NCBI RefSeq assembly: GCF_900168015.1
Contig: NZ_FUYR01000002.1
Location: 124,001-188,000 of the forward strand
Reading direction: 5' to 3'
Source: Daejeonella lutea
GTDB lineage: Bacteria > Bacteroidota > Bacteroidia > Sphingobacteriales > Sphingobacteriaceae
Length of the DNA: 64,000 nt
Of this stretch, positions 1 to 9,143 are shown one piece after another. The stretch's first letter is position 1. Each line of letters starts with the position of its first letter. The translations under genes were made by a program, and so were the position numbers. The notes below the pieces were generated by a model, which was not told the DNA's origin, ran no database searches, and saw only the letters and a list, made by a program, of their open reading frames with translations.

Positions 1-208
1 CGAATACATTTGATTCAAAATTTACGTCAGCGCTATCCGCCGCCAGAGTTGAGCCGTCATGTTCGAAAACAGGACCAATAACCCTGGCGAAACCCTCTTT
101 CTGAAAGCCTTTTGTTTTTAAAGAACTGCGAAGTTGAATCTTAGTACCTTGCGCTACTGCAGCTAAGGATAAAACAGAAAGCAACACAGAAAAAATGATT
201 TTCCTCAC
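1..208 (-). CDS. OstA-like secreted protein, N-terminal part (cut by window edge)
   Basis: The frame is open from the window edge to a GTG at 206-208, giving about 69 residues. It begins with a signal peptide (basic MRK start, hydrophobic IIFSVLLSVLSLAAV, AQ cleavage site). No in-frame ATG is available nearby, so GTG is the best start. The mature part, with the stretch RVIGPVFEHDGSTLAADSA, resembles the N-terminus of the OstA/LptA-like proteins of Bacteroidota, which sit in the periplasm and take part in lipopolysaccharide transport. I recall such genes next to tilS, which fits this position. The gene is divergent from tilS across about 50 bp. The family call is from memory of the motif and could be wrong; a secreted protein is the safer statement. 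Confidence 0.6.
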   Translation of the reverse strand, partial: MRKIIFSVLLSVLSLAAVAQGTKIQLRSSLKTKGFQKEGFARVIGPVFEHDGSTLAADSADVNFESNVF

Positions 209-224
209 CTTACAAAAATAGTTT

Positions 225-255
225 TTTGGCTAAGGATTTTAATTAAATAATTTTG
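225..255 (+). promoter_or_regulatory. Bacteroidota-type promoter for tilS
   Basis: TTTG at 225-228 and TAATTTTG at 248-255 are separated by 19 bases, matching the Bacteroidota consensus TTTG-N17-23-TAnnTTTG. The -7 element ends only 5 bases before the tilS ATG at 261, so the predicted transcript would start at or beside the A of the start codon. Confidence 0.5.
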
Positions 256-260
256 AGCTG

Positions 261-1598
261 ATGGATGCCCTTAACCGCCTCATTCTTTTTATCAAACAAC
301 ATGCCCTTTTCCTTCCTGAAGACCGCATTTTGCTTGCTGTAAGCAGCGGCCGCGACTCTATAGTCATGGCACATTTGTTTAACGAAGCGGGCTTCAAGTT
401 TGGTATTGCACATTGCAATTTCAATTTAAGGGGAAAGGAGTCCAGCAAAGATGAACAATTTACTTTCGACCTGGCGTCCACGCTAAATGTGCCATTTTTC
501 TCCACAACTTTTGACACTGCTGAATATGCAAAGCAAAATCACATTTCTATCCAGATGGCAGCACGAGATCTGCGTTACCAATGGCTGGAAGAGATCAGGG
601 AGGAATTTGGTTTTAATTATATTGCCATCGCTCAGCATCAGAATGACGTGATCGAGACCATGTTGCTTAACCTCACCCGTGGAACAGGCATCGCCGGTAT
701 GCATGGTATCCTGCCCAAAAAAGTCAGGATCATCAGGCCCCTACTTTTCCTTTCCAGAGATGAGATAGATCAGATAGTTCAGGAGCAAAACCTAAAATTT
801 CGGGAGGACAGTTCGAACAGCTCCACTAAATATGCCCGAAACAAGATACGCCTGAATGTCATTCCTGTTCTCAAAGAACTAAATCCCTCACTGGAGCAAA
901 CTTTCGAAGCCAACAGGAAGCGATTTGAAGAATTGGAGATTATTTTCGAAAAACGAATTAATGAAATCAAAGCTGATCTGTTTAAAGAGAGCAGCAAAAA
1001 TGAATATGAAATTAGCCTGCCAGGCTTAAAGGCTCTCGATCCCGTCGATACCCTTCTCTACGGGCTCTTCCACTCCTACGGGTTTACGCAACCAGTACTC
1101 ACTGATTTCAAAAATTCATGGAATGGAGTACCAGGGAAAATATTCAGTTCAGGGTCGTATGATCTAAACCTGGACAGGAATAGAGTTCTTCTGACTAAAG
1201 CGAAAACCCGGATTCAGAATCAGATATTAATAACACACACTGATGTTTCATTTCAATGGGGCGACAAAAATTACAAAGGCAGTTCAATGTTATCAGAAAA
1301 TTATTCATTAAGAATGGATCCTCTTGTCGCGCAACTGGATTTCGAACTCCTGCAATTTCCCCTCGCTTTTCGTAATTGGCAGGATGGTGATCGCTTCCAG
1401 CCACTTGGGGTGAATGGCAAGAAGAAACTTAGTGATTTCTTCATTGAACAAAAAATTCCGTTGAGCCGTAAAAAGGAAATTGGCATACTTCAGAATGGCA
1501 ATGGCGACATCGTTTGGATTGCCGGTTTGCGTATTGATGAGCGGTATAAAATTACAGCTAAGACCAAAAAAGTTTTTATCTTCGAACAATACACCTGA
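261..1598 (+). CDS. tilS: tRNA(Ile)-lysidine synthetase TilS
   Basis: TilS adds lysine to C34 of the CAU-anticodon tRNA-Ile in the cytoplasm, using ATP, so that the tRNA reads AUA; it is normally essential. The 445-residue length fits the family. The N-terminal PP-loop ATPase domain carries SSGRDS at residues 28-33 where the family motif is SGGxDS, so the first glycine is a serine. The second family motif is present at about 124-145 (AQHQND, then ETMLLNLTRGTG). The C-terminal third (about 370-440, FRNWQDGDRFQPLG and SDFFIEQKIP) matches the TilS substrate-binding and C-terminal domains. The start fits the usual N-terminal length. The next gene follows after 2 bases and is probably co-transcribed. 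Confidence 0.95.
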   Translation: MDALNRLILFIKQHALFLPEDRILLAVSSGRDSIVMAHLFNEAGFKFGIAHCNFNLRGKESSKDEQFTFDLASTLNVPFFSTTFDTAEYAKQNHISIQMAARDLRYQWLEEIREEFGFNYIAIAQHQNDVIETMLLNLTRGTGIAGMHGILPKKVRIIRPLLFLSRDEIDQIVQEQNLKFREDSSNSSTKYARNKIRLNVIPVLKELNPSLEQTFEANRKRFEELEIIFEKRINEIKADLFKESSKNEYEISLPGLKALDPVDTLLYGLFHSYGFTQPVLTDFKNSWNGVPGKIFSSGSYDLNLDRNRVLLTKAKTRIQNQILITHTDVSFQWGDKNYKGSSMLSENYSLRMDPLVAQLDFELLQFPLAFRNWQDGDRFQPLGVNGKKKLSDFFIEQKIPLSRKKEIGILQNGNGDIVWIAGLRIDERYKITAKTKKVFIFEQYT

Positions 1599-1600
1599 AC

Positions 1601-2086
1601 ATGCAGAATTCGCCTGTCTTTATTGAAAAGCAGTATCTCGGCCGTGATTACAGCCGGATAAGTGTCAGGCTTGTGCTTGCTCTTTTCTGTTTTGCAGCCT
1701 ATTTTATAACTGAAAGAAGGGAACAAAATGCTGCTCTTTTCCTTGTTGTAGGATGCGGCATTCTCATTGTTTCAGTGATCATGATGTTCCTGCTTCATTT
1801 CAAAACCACAGTACAAAATAAAAGCATTGTGCTGGATGGTTTGTGGACAACTAAAATGGTAAAGATAGATCTCAACGGTATCGTTAAAGTTGAACGGACC
1901 GCATATAGCTCATACATCATCAATAACCCGGTTTATAATCTGCACCAAAAAGGAACAGTCCGCTTTTACGCCGGCGGCAAGGACGCTGTCAAGCTTACCG
2001 ACCGTGATGGACTTTTATACGTGATTGGCACCCAGTGTCCGACAGAACTGGAGCAAAGTATTAAAGAGCAGATGAAGAAAAGTTGA
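1601..2086 (+). CDS. small membrane protein with two TM helices and a PH-like tail
   Basis: This is a 161-residue protein that I do not recognise by name. Residues about 20-38 and 45-68 are hydrophobic helices. The remainder is strand-rich (about 70-150) with the alternating pattern of a bacterial PH-like domain, and the C-terminus is lysine-rich. It starts 2 bases after the tilS stop, so it is very likely in the same transcript. Two other genes here (28990-29448 and 52651-53358) have the same general layout but no clear sequence similarity by eye. Function unknown. Confidence 0.75.
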   Translation: MQNSPVFIEKQYLGRDYSRISVRLVLALFCFAAYFITERREQNAALFLVVGCGILIVSVIMMFLLHFKTTVQNKSIVLDGLWTTKMVKIDLNGIVKVERTAYSSYIINNPVYNLHQKGTVRFYAGGKDAVKLTDRDGLLYVIGTQCPTELEQSIKEQMKKS

Positions 2087-2222
2087 CAATTGAAAGTTGA
2101 CAGTTGCCCGGCTTAGCGCCCTATAAACTTGTCTAGACCCTATTTGACGCTTTGCTGATTCTGATATGGTTACCAACTCGGAAAATAGCTGTCAACTTTC
2201 AACTCTCTACTCCCAACTCAAT
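2084..2222. repeat. heptamer 3' repeat block with 14-bp inverted copies between convergent genes
   Basis: Heptamers ACAATTG AAAGTTG ACAGTTG begin inside the TGA stop of the upstream gene. On the other strand the same kind of heptamers precede the stop of the oxygenase gene. TTGAAAGTTGACAG at 2090-2103 is the exact reverse complement of 2189-2202, so the two ends of this convergent intergenic region could pair over 14 bp. It belongs to the same family as the blocks near 14.9, 18.4-18.7, 30.1, 38.1 and 40.2 kb. Confidence 0.7.
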
Positions 2223-2224
2223 AT

Positions 2225-3190
2225 TTATTTCTTCAACCCAATCTCCCTCAGCCTCTCATCCAGATATTCACCAGCAGTGATATCATCATAAGCTTTAGGA
2301 TGCTCACTATCGATACAAGAATCTAGTGCTGTCAAATCCATATCCGCTTTCGGATGAAGGAAGAATGGCACAGAGAACCGGGAAGTTTTCATTAGTTCGC
2401 GCGGGGGATTTACAACCCGATGTGTAGTGGATTTCAGTTTGTTATTTGTTAGTCGCTGCAGCATATCTCCAACATTCACCACAATATCTTCTACATTGGC
2501 TTTTACAGGATACCAAGTACCATCGCGTGTCAGCACTTCAAGTCCGTCGGCGCTTGCACCAATTAAAAGCGTAATCAGGTTAATGTCTTCATGAGCTCCT
2601 GCACGTACTGCATCTGTAGGCAAACTTTCCGGATCCTCTATCGGAAAATAATGAATACCCCTTAATATTGAGTTGCCGTTATGAACTTTATCATCAAAAT
2701 AATTTTCAGGCAGATTAAGGTATACCGCAATAGCATGTAATAAATGCTTACCTGCTGTTTCAAGACGCTGATACACTTCACGAGTGATCTCATTAAAGCG
2801 CGGAAGCTCTTCCACCTCAACATTATCAGGATATTCGTCTTTTATCGGGTCGCCATCGCTAACAACCTGACCACTTTGCCAGAATTCCTTTAAATCCGGA
2901 GTTTTAGAATCCTTTGCCTTTTCTCTGCCCTTGCTTGTATAACCGCGCTGACCAGCCAGCTCTGCTTTCTCATATTTTAATTTCTGATCATCAGGCATAC
3001 TGAAAAACTTCTTAACTTCAGAGTAAAGTTCGTCCATCAGTTCTTTAGTCATCCCATGATTGGCGATGGTTACAAAACCTGTTTCATTAAATGCTTTACC
3101 GATATTATCAGAAAATTGCTTTTTCTGTTCTGGTGTCCCCTTAACATAATCGTTAAGATCCAGGCGCGGGATGTTCACTTCTGTTGACAT
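2225..3190 (-). CDS. isopenicillin N synthase-family 2-oxoglutarate/Fe(II) dioxygenase
   Basis: This is a cytosolic 321-residue non-heme iron oxygenase. The N-terminal DIOX_N part holds ETGFVTIANHG (about 36-46) as in plant and bacterial family members. The catalytic core has the iron facial triad His200, Asp202 (AHED) and His257 (STTHRV), and the cosubstrate-binding RFS at 271-273. Length is typical. The substrate cannot be read from sequence; bacterial members act on small molecules and no biosynthetic neighbour gives a clue. It is monocistronic by spacing and convergent with the gene at 1601-2086. Confidence 0.88.
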   Translation of the reverse strand: MSTEVNIPRLDLNDYVKGTPEQKKQFSDNIGKAFNETGFVTIANHGMTKELMDELYSEVKKFFSMPDDQKLKYEKAELAGQRGYTSKGREKAKDSKTPDLKEFWQSGQVVSDGDPIKDEYPDNVEVEELPRFNEITREVYQRLETAGKHLLHAIAVYLNLPENYFDDKVHNGNSILRGIHYFPIEDPESLPTDAVRAGAHEDINLITLLIGASADGLEVLTRDGTWYPVKANVEDIVVNVGDMLQRLTNNKLKSTTHRVVNPPRELMKTSRFSVPFFLHPKADMDLTALDSCIDSEHPKAYDDITAGEYLDERLREIGLKK

Positions 3191-3385
3191 AATTAGTTAG
3201 TTTGAATACCAACTAATATACGCTCAATTGTGAATAAGCGGAAAAAATAGTGGGGGGAATTAAAATAATTAGCTGTCTATCAATAGGCTACGTTATTAAC
3301 ATAAATTACGTAACGCCAAAAATAAAAGTAAAACAGAAGTAAAGCGAAGATTTAATACTTACAACCTAAACCTTATCCCTTAAAT

Positions 3386-3748
3386 TTATTTATTTAAAAC
3401 GCTCGCTACAATCTTTTCCAACTCTTCGATATCAAATGGCTTGGCAAGAAAGTTATCGGCACCCGCAACCCGCGCCAATGCTTTAACATCATTGTTTGCA
3501 GAGAAATAAATGATTGGAATTTTGCTTAAAGAAGGAGTGCTTTTAATTGCTTGAGTAGCTTTTATACCTCCCATATCCGGAATCCAGTTATCCATCAGGA
3601 TAATGTCCGGCATAATTTCTTCAACCGTTTCGACTATATTTTTGCAATGGTTTCGGGTATGGACATTCCATCCATTTTCTTCAAGTATATACGTACAGAT
3701 GGACAGTATATCCTCATCATCATCACAAATTAATATCTTCTTATCCAT
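3386..3748 (-). CDS. single-domain response regulator (CheY-like receiver)
   Basis: A 120-residue receiver with no output domain. The acidic triplet DDD is at residues 9-11, the phospho-acceptor Asp53 is in LMDNW, the switch residue is Ser83 (YFSAN) and the conserved Lys103 is in LAKPF. No histidine kinase lies beside it, so it is probably fed by a kinase elsewhere and acts through protein contact. It resembles the stand-alone receiver at 30141-30500 in ending with an AKPFDI segment, suggesting a paralogous group. Confidence 0.92.
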   Translation of the reverse strand: MDKKILICDDDEDILSICTYILEENGWNVHTRNHCKNIVETVEEIMPDIILMDNWIPDMGGIKATQAIKSTPSLSKIPIIYFSANNDVKALARVAGADNFLAKPFDIEELEKIVASVLNK

Positions 3749-3964
3749 ATATAATAAATTAACCTAAAAGCAATTACGGCTGCGCATTAAGCCTAAATAA
3801 ATGCGGATTAAAATTATGTAATAATCTATAAATACCAAGCCGGAATCATTCTAAATTACTCTATGAAGACATACTCGTTTCAAAATGCGTATTTGACGCA
3901 AAACTTTTCATTCCATTTAAGGTTAACAATACAACTATTCTAATAACAACTAAACTTTTTTAAT

Positions 3965-4081
3965 ATGAACAATATATTTCGTGGCTTAATCGCCGGATGG
4001 GGAGCATCAAAACTTGGAGGCGGTTGTCTTGGAACCGTAGTTGTATTTGTAATTATCTGGTATGCACTAGGCCATTGCTAA
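3965..4081 (+). CDS. 38-residue membrane micropeptide
   Basis: A short open frame of 38 residues: a polar/glycine-rich start (MNNIFRGLIAGWGASKLGGG), one cysteine, then a single hydrophobic helix (about 22-35) ending in GHC. The AGWGAxKLGGGC pattern is one I associate with small conserved Sphingobacteriaceae proteins, although I cannot confirm this by search. It stands alone in an AT-rich intergenic stretch, with its own upstream region of about 200 bp. Function unknown. Confidence 0.6.
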   Translation: MNNIFRGLIAGWGASKLGGGCLGTVVVFVIIWYALGHC

Positions 4082-4233
4082 TACTTTCGAATGTTACGGT
4101 ATCTAATAATCATTAATACCGCTATAATTAAAGTAACTACTAACGCCATTCTCATCCTTCAAAGATAGCTTTCAATTTCTTTTAATCAGAAAAGGATATT
4201 TGAATACTAATATTATTAGCATAGATTTGCTCT

Positions 4234-4398
4234 ATGGATGATAAGGAAAAGATCAAAGCCGCTGTAGCCATGTTACGGAAGCTCAAAAGAATGGTCGGAT
4301 TTTTCATTAAACGGGATATCTCTGAATTAATTCAGCAGCTTGAAGCCCGTGAAGATTTTGAGAGGACGGAAATAAGAGAAAGAAAACAGCATTTCTAA
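4234..4398 (+). CDS. small charged helical protein (54 residues)
   Basis: An open frame of 54 residues starting at ATG 4234. The protein is rich in Lys, Arg and Glu and is predicted largely helical, with a hydrophobic centre (MVGFFI, about 20-25). The upstream bases are AT-rich and show no good Shine-Dalgarno, as usual in this group. No family is recognised. It could be spurious, but the amphipathic regularity and the position between two promoterless stretches favour a real gene. Confidence 0.4.
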   Translation: MDDKEKIKAAVAMLRKLKRMVGFFIKRDISELIQQLEAREDFERTEIRERKQHF

Positions 4399-4612
4399 AT
4401 CTTATTTCCAGCCTTTTATACTATTTCGGACCGCCATTCTTAAAAACGTTATATATTTTTTTGCTTTGTTCCATCTTTTAGGACCATTCCTTCAGACTTT
4501 ACATGTATACTTGAATGGATGTGCTTCTGTGCGTAATGCATTGATCTTTTCCCATTAATGACACTCCATTAACCTTCAAAAGTTAAATATTGAGTAATAT
4601 TGCGGCCTCTAT

Positions 4613-5854
4613 ATGAGTTCCAAAGAAAAAATTGTCCTTCTCCTTTTGGCTGCGCTGAACTTCACGCACATATTGGACTTTATGATCATGATGCCATTGG
4701 GTAACTATCTGATGCCTTATTTCAAGATCTCCCCTCAGCAATTTTCAATGCTCGTTGCTTCATATACCTTTAGCGCTGGTATTGCCGGTTTCCTCGCAGC
4801 ATTCTTTGTTGATAATTTCGATCGGAAGAGAGTACTATTATTCGGGTATATAGGCTTTTTATTAGGCACATTATTTTGTGCTCTCGCACCTACATACACT
4901 TTTCTATTGCTCGCAAGAATAGTTGCAGGAATTTTTGGCGGATTAATCGGGGCACAGGTATTATCAATTGTTGCTGATCTGGTACCGTATGAACGCCGTG
5001 GAATGGCAATGGGAATTATCATGGCCGCGTTTTCCGTTGCTTCCGTGTTTGGCGTACCCTTTGGTTTATATATGGCCAATTTGTTTAACTGGCATGGACC
5101 GTTTTTCTTCGTTGCCGGATTTGGCGCACTACTGGTGCCTTTTCTCATGCGTTATTTACCAAAAATGGACAAGCATTTAACCAGCAAGGAATCAAGGATC
5201 AGCCCTGTTTTATTGATTAAAGAAGTTTGGAGAGATACCGATCAAATGCTCGCTTTGGGCCTGACAGCCTCACTTATGCTTGGGCATTTTATGATCATCC
5301 CATTCTTTAACCCTTTTATGGAATTCAACATGGGTTACAGCAAATTGCAAACCCCCATGTTATACATGGCGGGCGGGCTAGCAACTTTAATTACATCTCC
5401 CTTCATCGGAAAATTTGCAGATTCAGTGGGGAAGCACAAAGTTTATATTATCATGGCAGTCGTTTCAATCTTTCCTGTAGCGATATTGACTAACCTTCCG
5501 CCAATGCCTTTTTATATGGTTCTTTGCATTTCAGGTTTATGGTTTATTTTCTCCTCAGGTAGATCTATCCCCGCCCAGGCAATGGTCAGTAATGTCGTTT
5601 CCCCAGAGCGACGCGGCAGTTTCATGAGTTTCAACTCCTCTGTTCAGCAAATATTTGTAGGCTTAGCTTCTGTTATTTCAGGTCTGATCGTTGTAAAAAA
5701 CCCTGATAACAGCATACAGCACTACGAGCTCACAGGCTATTTAAGCATCTTCATAACCCTTCTAACTCTCGTTTTTGTTTTTAAACTGGATACCCGGTTG
5801 AAGGCAAAACTTTCCGGGAATGTAATCATCAATCGGGAAACGGGCAATAAGTAA
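4613..5854 (+). CDS. MFS transporter, DHA1/AraJ-like
   Basis: A 413-residue inner-membrane protein with about 12 hydrophobic segments. Between TM2 and TM3 lies the MFS signature loop (DNFDRKRVLLFGY, about 69-81). TM4-5 includes GGLIGAQVLSIVADLVPYERRGMA-type residues typical of drug/arabinose efflux carriers of the DHA1 class. The C-terminal half repeats the loop (GKFADSVGKHKVY). It probably exports small molecules by proton exchange; the substrate is unknown. No regulator adjoins it. The end is convergent with the exported protein at 6009-6524. Confidence 0.9.
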   Translation: MSSKEKIVLLLLAALNFTHILDFMIMMPLGNYLMPYFKISPQQFSMLVASYTFSAGIAGFLAAFFVDNFDRKRVLLFGYIGFLLGTLFCALAPTYTFLLLARIVAGIFGGLIGAQVLSIVADLVPYERRGMAMGIIMAAFSVASVFGVPFGLYMANLFNWHGPFFFVAGFGALLVPFLMRYLPKMDKHLTSKESRISPVLLIKEVWRDTDQMLALGLTASLMLGHFMIIPFFNPFMEFNMGYSKLQTPMLYMAGGLATLITSPFIGKFADSVGKHKVYIIMAVVSIFPVAILTNLPPMPFYMVLCISGLWFIFSSGRSIPAQAMVSNVVSPERRGSFMSFNSSVQQIFVGLASVISGLIVVKNPDNSIQHYELTGYLSIFITLLTLVFVFKLDTRLKAKLSGNVIINRETGNK

Positions 5855-6008
5855 TCAGTTACTGCGCATTAAACTATAGCGGAAAAGTGTAAATGATTGG
5901 GTAATCAGTTTCAGTTGGAGAGTTTTTGGTGGGTGTTAGTTACTGGTTGTTAGCAGTTTGTAAGAATGGACAGGAATTCTCAATTTTTGATTTTAATTCT
6001 CAACTCCT

Positions 6009-6524
6009 CTAAATCTTTTTCGGCACCAGTTTCGGACTAACCAAAGCCATAGCCGTCCGGATCATCGGCTTATCTTTTGCGGCCAATACTACATTAACCA
6101 CACCCTTATTACTTGTCGGCACTCTGATTGCATTCACCTGCAGCTTCATCAATGCGGTAATTTCAGCAAAATCAAGTGGGCAAACAATCATCCTTTTACT
6201 GACGTCCGATTCGCTGAGTGAGATAATATCATTATCAGAAATCAATTTCAGCTGTTTACCATCTTCCATGGTCAGAATAATTTCTGTTCCCTTTTTAACA
6301 GTTACAGGTTGCTGAACATTGAGTTGGAGGAAATAGTTTTCGTCAACGCTTCTCACATTAAAGTGAAGCTTTACAATGTCCCCTTCTTTAAAAGAGTACA
6401 GTGAAGTTTGCTTGATGAGCTCTTTAGTGAATTTGTCGACTCTGTTAACTGCAAGCACAGGATTTTGCGCCCGACCGGATAAAGAAATTACTAAGAATAA
6501 GAATATCAATACAATAGAGCGCAT
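6009..6524 (-). CDS. exported protein of unknown function
   Basis: A 171-residue protein with a clear signal peptide (MRSIVLIFLFLVISLSGRAQ). The mature part is strand-rich and has no recognised motif. It ends with a basic LVPKKI tail. Likely periplasmic. It is divergent from the small HTH gene at 6633. Confidence 0.65.
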   Translation of the reverse strand: MRSIVLIFLFLVISLSGRAQNPVLAVNRVDKFTKELIKQTSLYSFKEGDIVKLHFNVRSVDENYFLQLNVQQPVTVKKGTEIILTMEDGKQLKLISDNDIISLSESDVSKRMIVCPLDFAEITALMKLQVNAIRVPTSNKGVVNVVLAAKDKPMIRTAMALVSPKLVPKKI

Positions 6525-6632
6525 GAAAACAAATTAATATTCCCGCAAATATACCTATAAAAAAGATTTTATTTGGAAACCGTGTCTCAAAAAAATTCGT
6601 TAGTACCTGTCTAGGAAACTGTAGATAATTTT

Positions 6633-6887
6633 ATGAAAGAAACAGCATCAGCAAAGGCGAAGGCGATAGCGGCAAATATTAGAAAGCTTAGGGAATACCG
6701 TGATTATACCCAGGATTACCTGGCAGCGAAACTAGCAATATCTCAAAATGCATACAGCAAGATCGAACTTGGATACAGCAGAATAACCCTCGAAAGATTG
6801 TTTATCATTTCTGCCGTTCTGGAAGTGAATCCTGCAGATCTCATCTCAACCGAAACAGACAAGCTTATTAACCTTATTAATTTTTAA
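6633..6887 (+). CDS. XRE-type helix-turn-helix regulator
   Basis: An 84-residue cytosolic DNA-binding protein that is essentially one HTH_3 domain (about 13-70; REYRDYTQDYLAAKLAISQN recognition region followed by YSKIELGYSRITLERL). There is no sensor domain. It faces the 3' end of the DUF4838 gene, separated by 18 bp, so it is not part of that operon. Small XRE proteins of this kind are common in the group and their targets are usually unknown. Confidence 0.85.
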   Translation: MKETASAKAKAIAANIRKLREYRDYTQDYLAAKLAISQNAYSKIELGYSRITLERLFIISAVLEVNPADLISTETDKLINLINF

Positions 6888-6905
6888 GAAAAAATCTGAC
6901 AGGAG

Positions 6906-9137
6906 TTATTTATAAACAGCAATTTCGTCGCAGAACAGCCAACTTTTACGGTTTGGAAATGCACGCCATTTCGGAAGTTCCTCAAGGTTTCTGGCTCGTA
7001 ATTTAACGTACCGGCCCTGCAACTTCTTAGAGAAATTGATAGTGTAGCGATGGGTTTCTGTGCTGTACACCTCTTCAGGGGCAGCGAGATTTAAACTCCC
7101 TGCCTGGTGATAGTTAGTATCGTCAACGGAAATTTCTACACTCAGATTCAATGGCAGGAAAGACCAGTGTCTTTGATCTTCAAGAAAGCCTGCTGAAAGC
7201 GAACCGACTTCCATCACCTTGCCCAAGTCAATAATAACCTCCATATCGGTACCATACCAGCCAAGGTAATTATATTGGAAACTATTATAACCCGGGCTTC
7301 CGTCTGTTAATCCCTTTGTTCCCTTGCCGGGATATTCCACACTAAATGGAATAACCGCTTTGACATCAGCACCGAGTGCTTCATGGATAATTGGTCCCTG
7401 ACGAAAAATACCATCCCATTCTTTAGCGTATGTATCCAGGGTGTGCCCCCCCTCTGCAAGAACTTTGACTCCCGCCCTCCCGGCAGCTTCCAGGAAACGC
7501 TGCACTTTATTTTTAAAGCCCGGTCTAACCGACCACTCATCCCCCGAACGGATAAATAGGCCGTGCCTTTCCAAACCGTAAAACCTTGCTTGTTGTATCA
7601 CAGCATACTCCAGCGCAAGCCTTTCTGCTTCCACATTTTCAGCAAATGGAGTTCTGCTACCAGCTGCTTTTGATGCGTCGTCCAGGATGTCAGAATATCG
7701 ATCGATTCGTTCCGGTGAAAGCCAGCTATTCCATTCTATGACGGGGTCGCCATAAATATCCAGCAAACGACCACTTTTTGTAAGCTCCTTATTCAATTCG
7801 TCGATGTAACGCAAAATGTGTTGCCCGGCCTCACCGTAATATGCCTTAATAAAATCCTCAAAATGAACCTTATTGTCAACTTTGGGCGCCCAAGAAGCCT
7901 TCGCAAGAAGATAAGTCTTCAGGGCGGAAAATTCCCCTCGGCTGCCCTCCGTTCCTTGCACAAATATCCCCCTGACATTATTATCAGCAAAAAATTTCAT
8001 GTTTTCATCCAGATAATGCAGATTGGGAAATGGGCTCTGATAATTTGTGTATTGAACCACATAATCCCACACCATTAATGTTCCTGTGATTGCCGACCAG
8101 CTCCTGACACTGTTTCTAAATAACGCTGCGCGCGGATTACTGGAAATCGGCTTTGCCCGATCCAAGCTTATTGATGAGAGCATCACACTGACATTTGCCG
8201 CAGGCTTTAAATTAACCGGTGGCAGGGCACTGTAGAGATATGCCAGTGTGGAGATAGTTTTATCAGGAAATTTTGCCGCAACCTTGTTTGCAAAATTTAT
8301 GACAGATCCCTGCGGTCCGCCGTACCTCTTATCGATAGCTTCGCATTTAGAACAGGTACAATACCCCAAACCATCATTCTGGCTTACCGACCAGAGCTTT
8401 TTGTCGGGCTCCTCCAGGATAAGTTTACGCAGATTTCCGGTTAGAATACTAAGTACCTCAGGATTACTTAAACATAACTGTGTATCAGTTCGCTGCCCGT
8501 TTACAAGGGCAAAGTATTCGGGCTTAGTTTTAAAATACTGGTTAGGAGAAACCAGCTTAAAAAAGGTATGACCCCATAAGCCGAACTCATCCTCAAGTGT
8601 GTGTAATTTATGCCAATCACGGAACTCTTCATCATATTGATCCGGATAATAAACTGACCGAAATGATAATACAGGATTTTGGATATCGGATATCGCGGGA
8701 AGACTTATCGACGACTTTTTAGGTACAAATTTGAGAACTGCTGTAAACTTCCGGCAATCCAGATAATTCTCCAGAAAATGGTAGACGCCATACAAAACGC
8801 TTTTACCATCCCCGCCATATATAAGTAATTTCGTATTTCGGGTCTTGATGACAAATCCTTCGTTTGTTAACTTCTCAGTACCTGAGCCGCGATTTGTTTT
8901 TCCAATACAGAGCTCGTTGTCTGCGCGTGCATTACCATCAGTAACAATCGGAAGGCTGGCACCAGAAATATCTTTAATATAGGATTGAAGTACTCTCGAT
9001 GCTTTTTGCTCAAAGCTAGTTGCGCTTTCAGGAATTACAATCTTATAAGATGATCGTGCATCTGATACAAGAACAAGCTGTGAACTGGCAGTAAGCCTCA
9101 TTGTAATAAGAAATACAATCGTTAAAAAATATTTCAA
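6906..9137 (-). CDS. secreted DUF4838 glycosidase-like protein
   Basis: A 743-residue protein with an N-terminal signal peptide (about 1-19). Residues about 25-135 resemble the alpha-glucuronidase/GH20 N-terminal domain (SFEQKASRVLQSYIKDISG, LLIYGGDGKSVLYGVYHFLE). Next is the DUF4838 catalytic-like region (about 190-450), with the cysteine pattern YCTCSKCEAID and YVVQYTNYQSPFPN. The last 120 residues look like a discoidin-type carbohydrate-binding domain (DMEVIIDLGKVMEVGSLSAG). It starts 6 bases after the YaiO-type gene and closes the run beginning at 13680. Position suggests a role in trimming or modifying the exported polysaccharide, as PgaB does in pga loci; this role is inference. Confidence 0.85.
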   Translation of the reverse strand: MKYFLTIVFLITMRLTASSQLVLVSDARSSYKIVIPESATSFEQKASRVLQSYIKDISGASLPIVTDGNARADNELCIGKTNRGSGTEKLTNEGFVIKTRNTKLLIYGGDGKSVLYGVYHFLENYLDCRKFTAVLKFVPKKSSISLPAISDIQNPVLSFRSVYYPDQYDEEFRDWHKLHTLEDEFGLWGHTFFKLVSPNQYFKTKPEYFALVNGQRTDTQLCLSNPEVLSILTGNLRKLILEEPDKKLWSVSQNDGLGYCTCSKCEAIDKRYGGPQGSVINFANKVAAKFPDKTISTLAYLYSALPPVNLKPAANVSVMLSSISLDRAKPISSNPRAALFRNSVRSWSAITGTLMVWDYVVQYTNYQSPFPNLHYLDENMKFFADNNVRGIFVQGTEGSRGEFSALKTYLLAKASWAPKVDNKVHFEDFIKAYYGEAGQHILRYIDELNKELTKSGRLLDIYGDPVIEWNSWLSPERIDRYSDILDDASKAAGSRTPFAENVEAERLALEYAVIQQARFYGLERHGLFIRSGDEWSVRPGFKNKVQRFLEAAGRAGVKVLAEGGHTLDTYAKEWDGIFRQGPIIHEALGADVKAVIPFSVEYPGKGTKGLTDGSPGYNSFQYNYLGWYGTDMEVIIDLGKVMEVGSLSAGFLEDQRHWSFLPLNLSVEISVDDTNYHQAGSLNLAAPEEVYSTETHRYTINFSKKLQGRYVKLRARNLEELPKWRAFPNRKSWLFCDEIAVYK

Positions 9138-9143
9138 GTTGCA

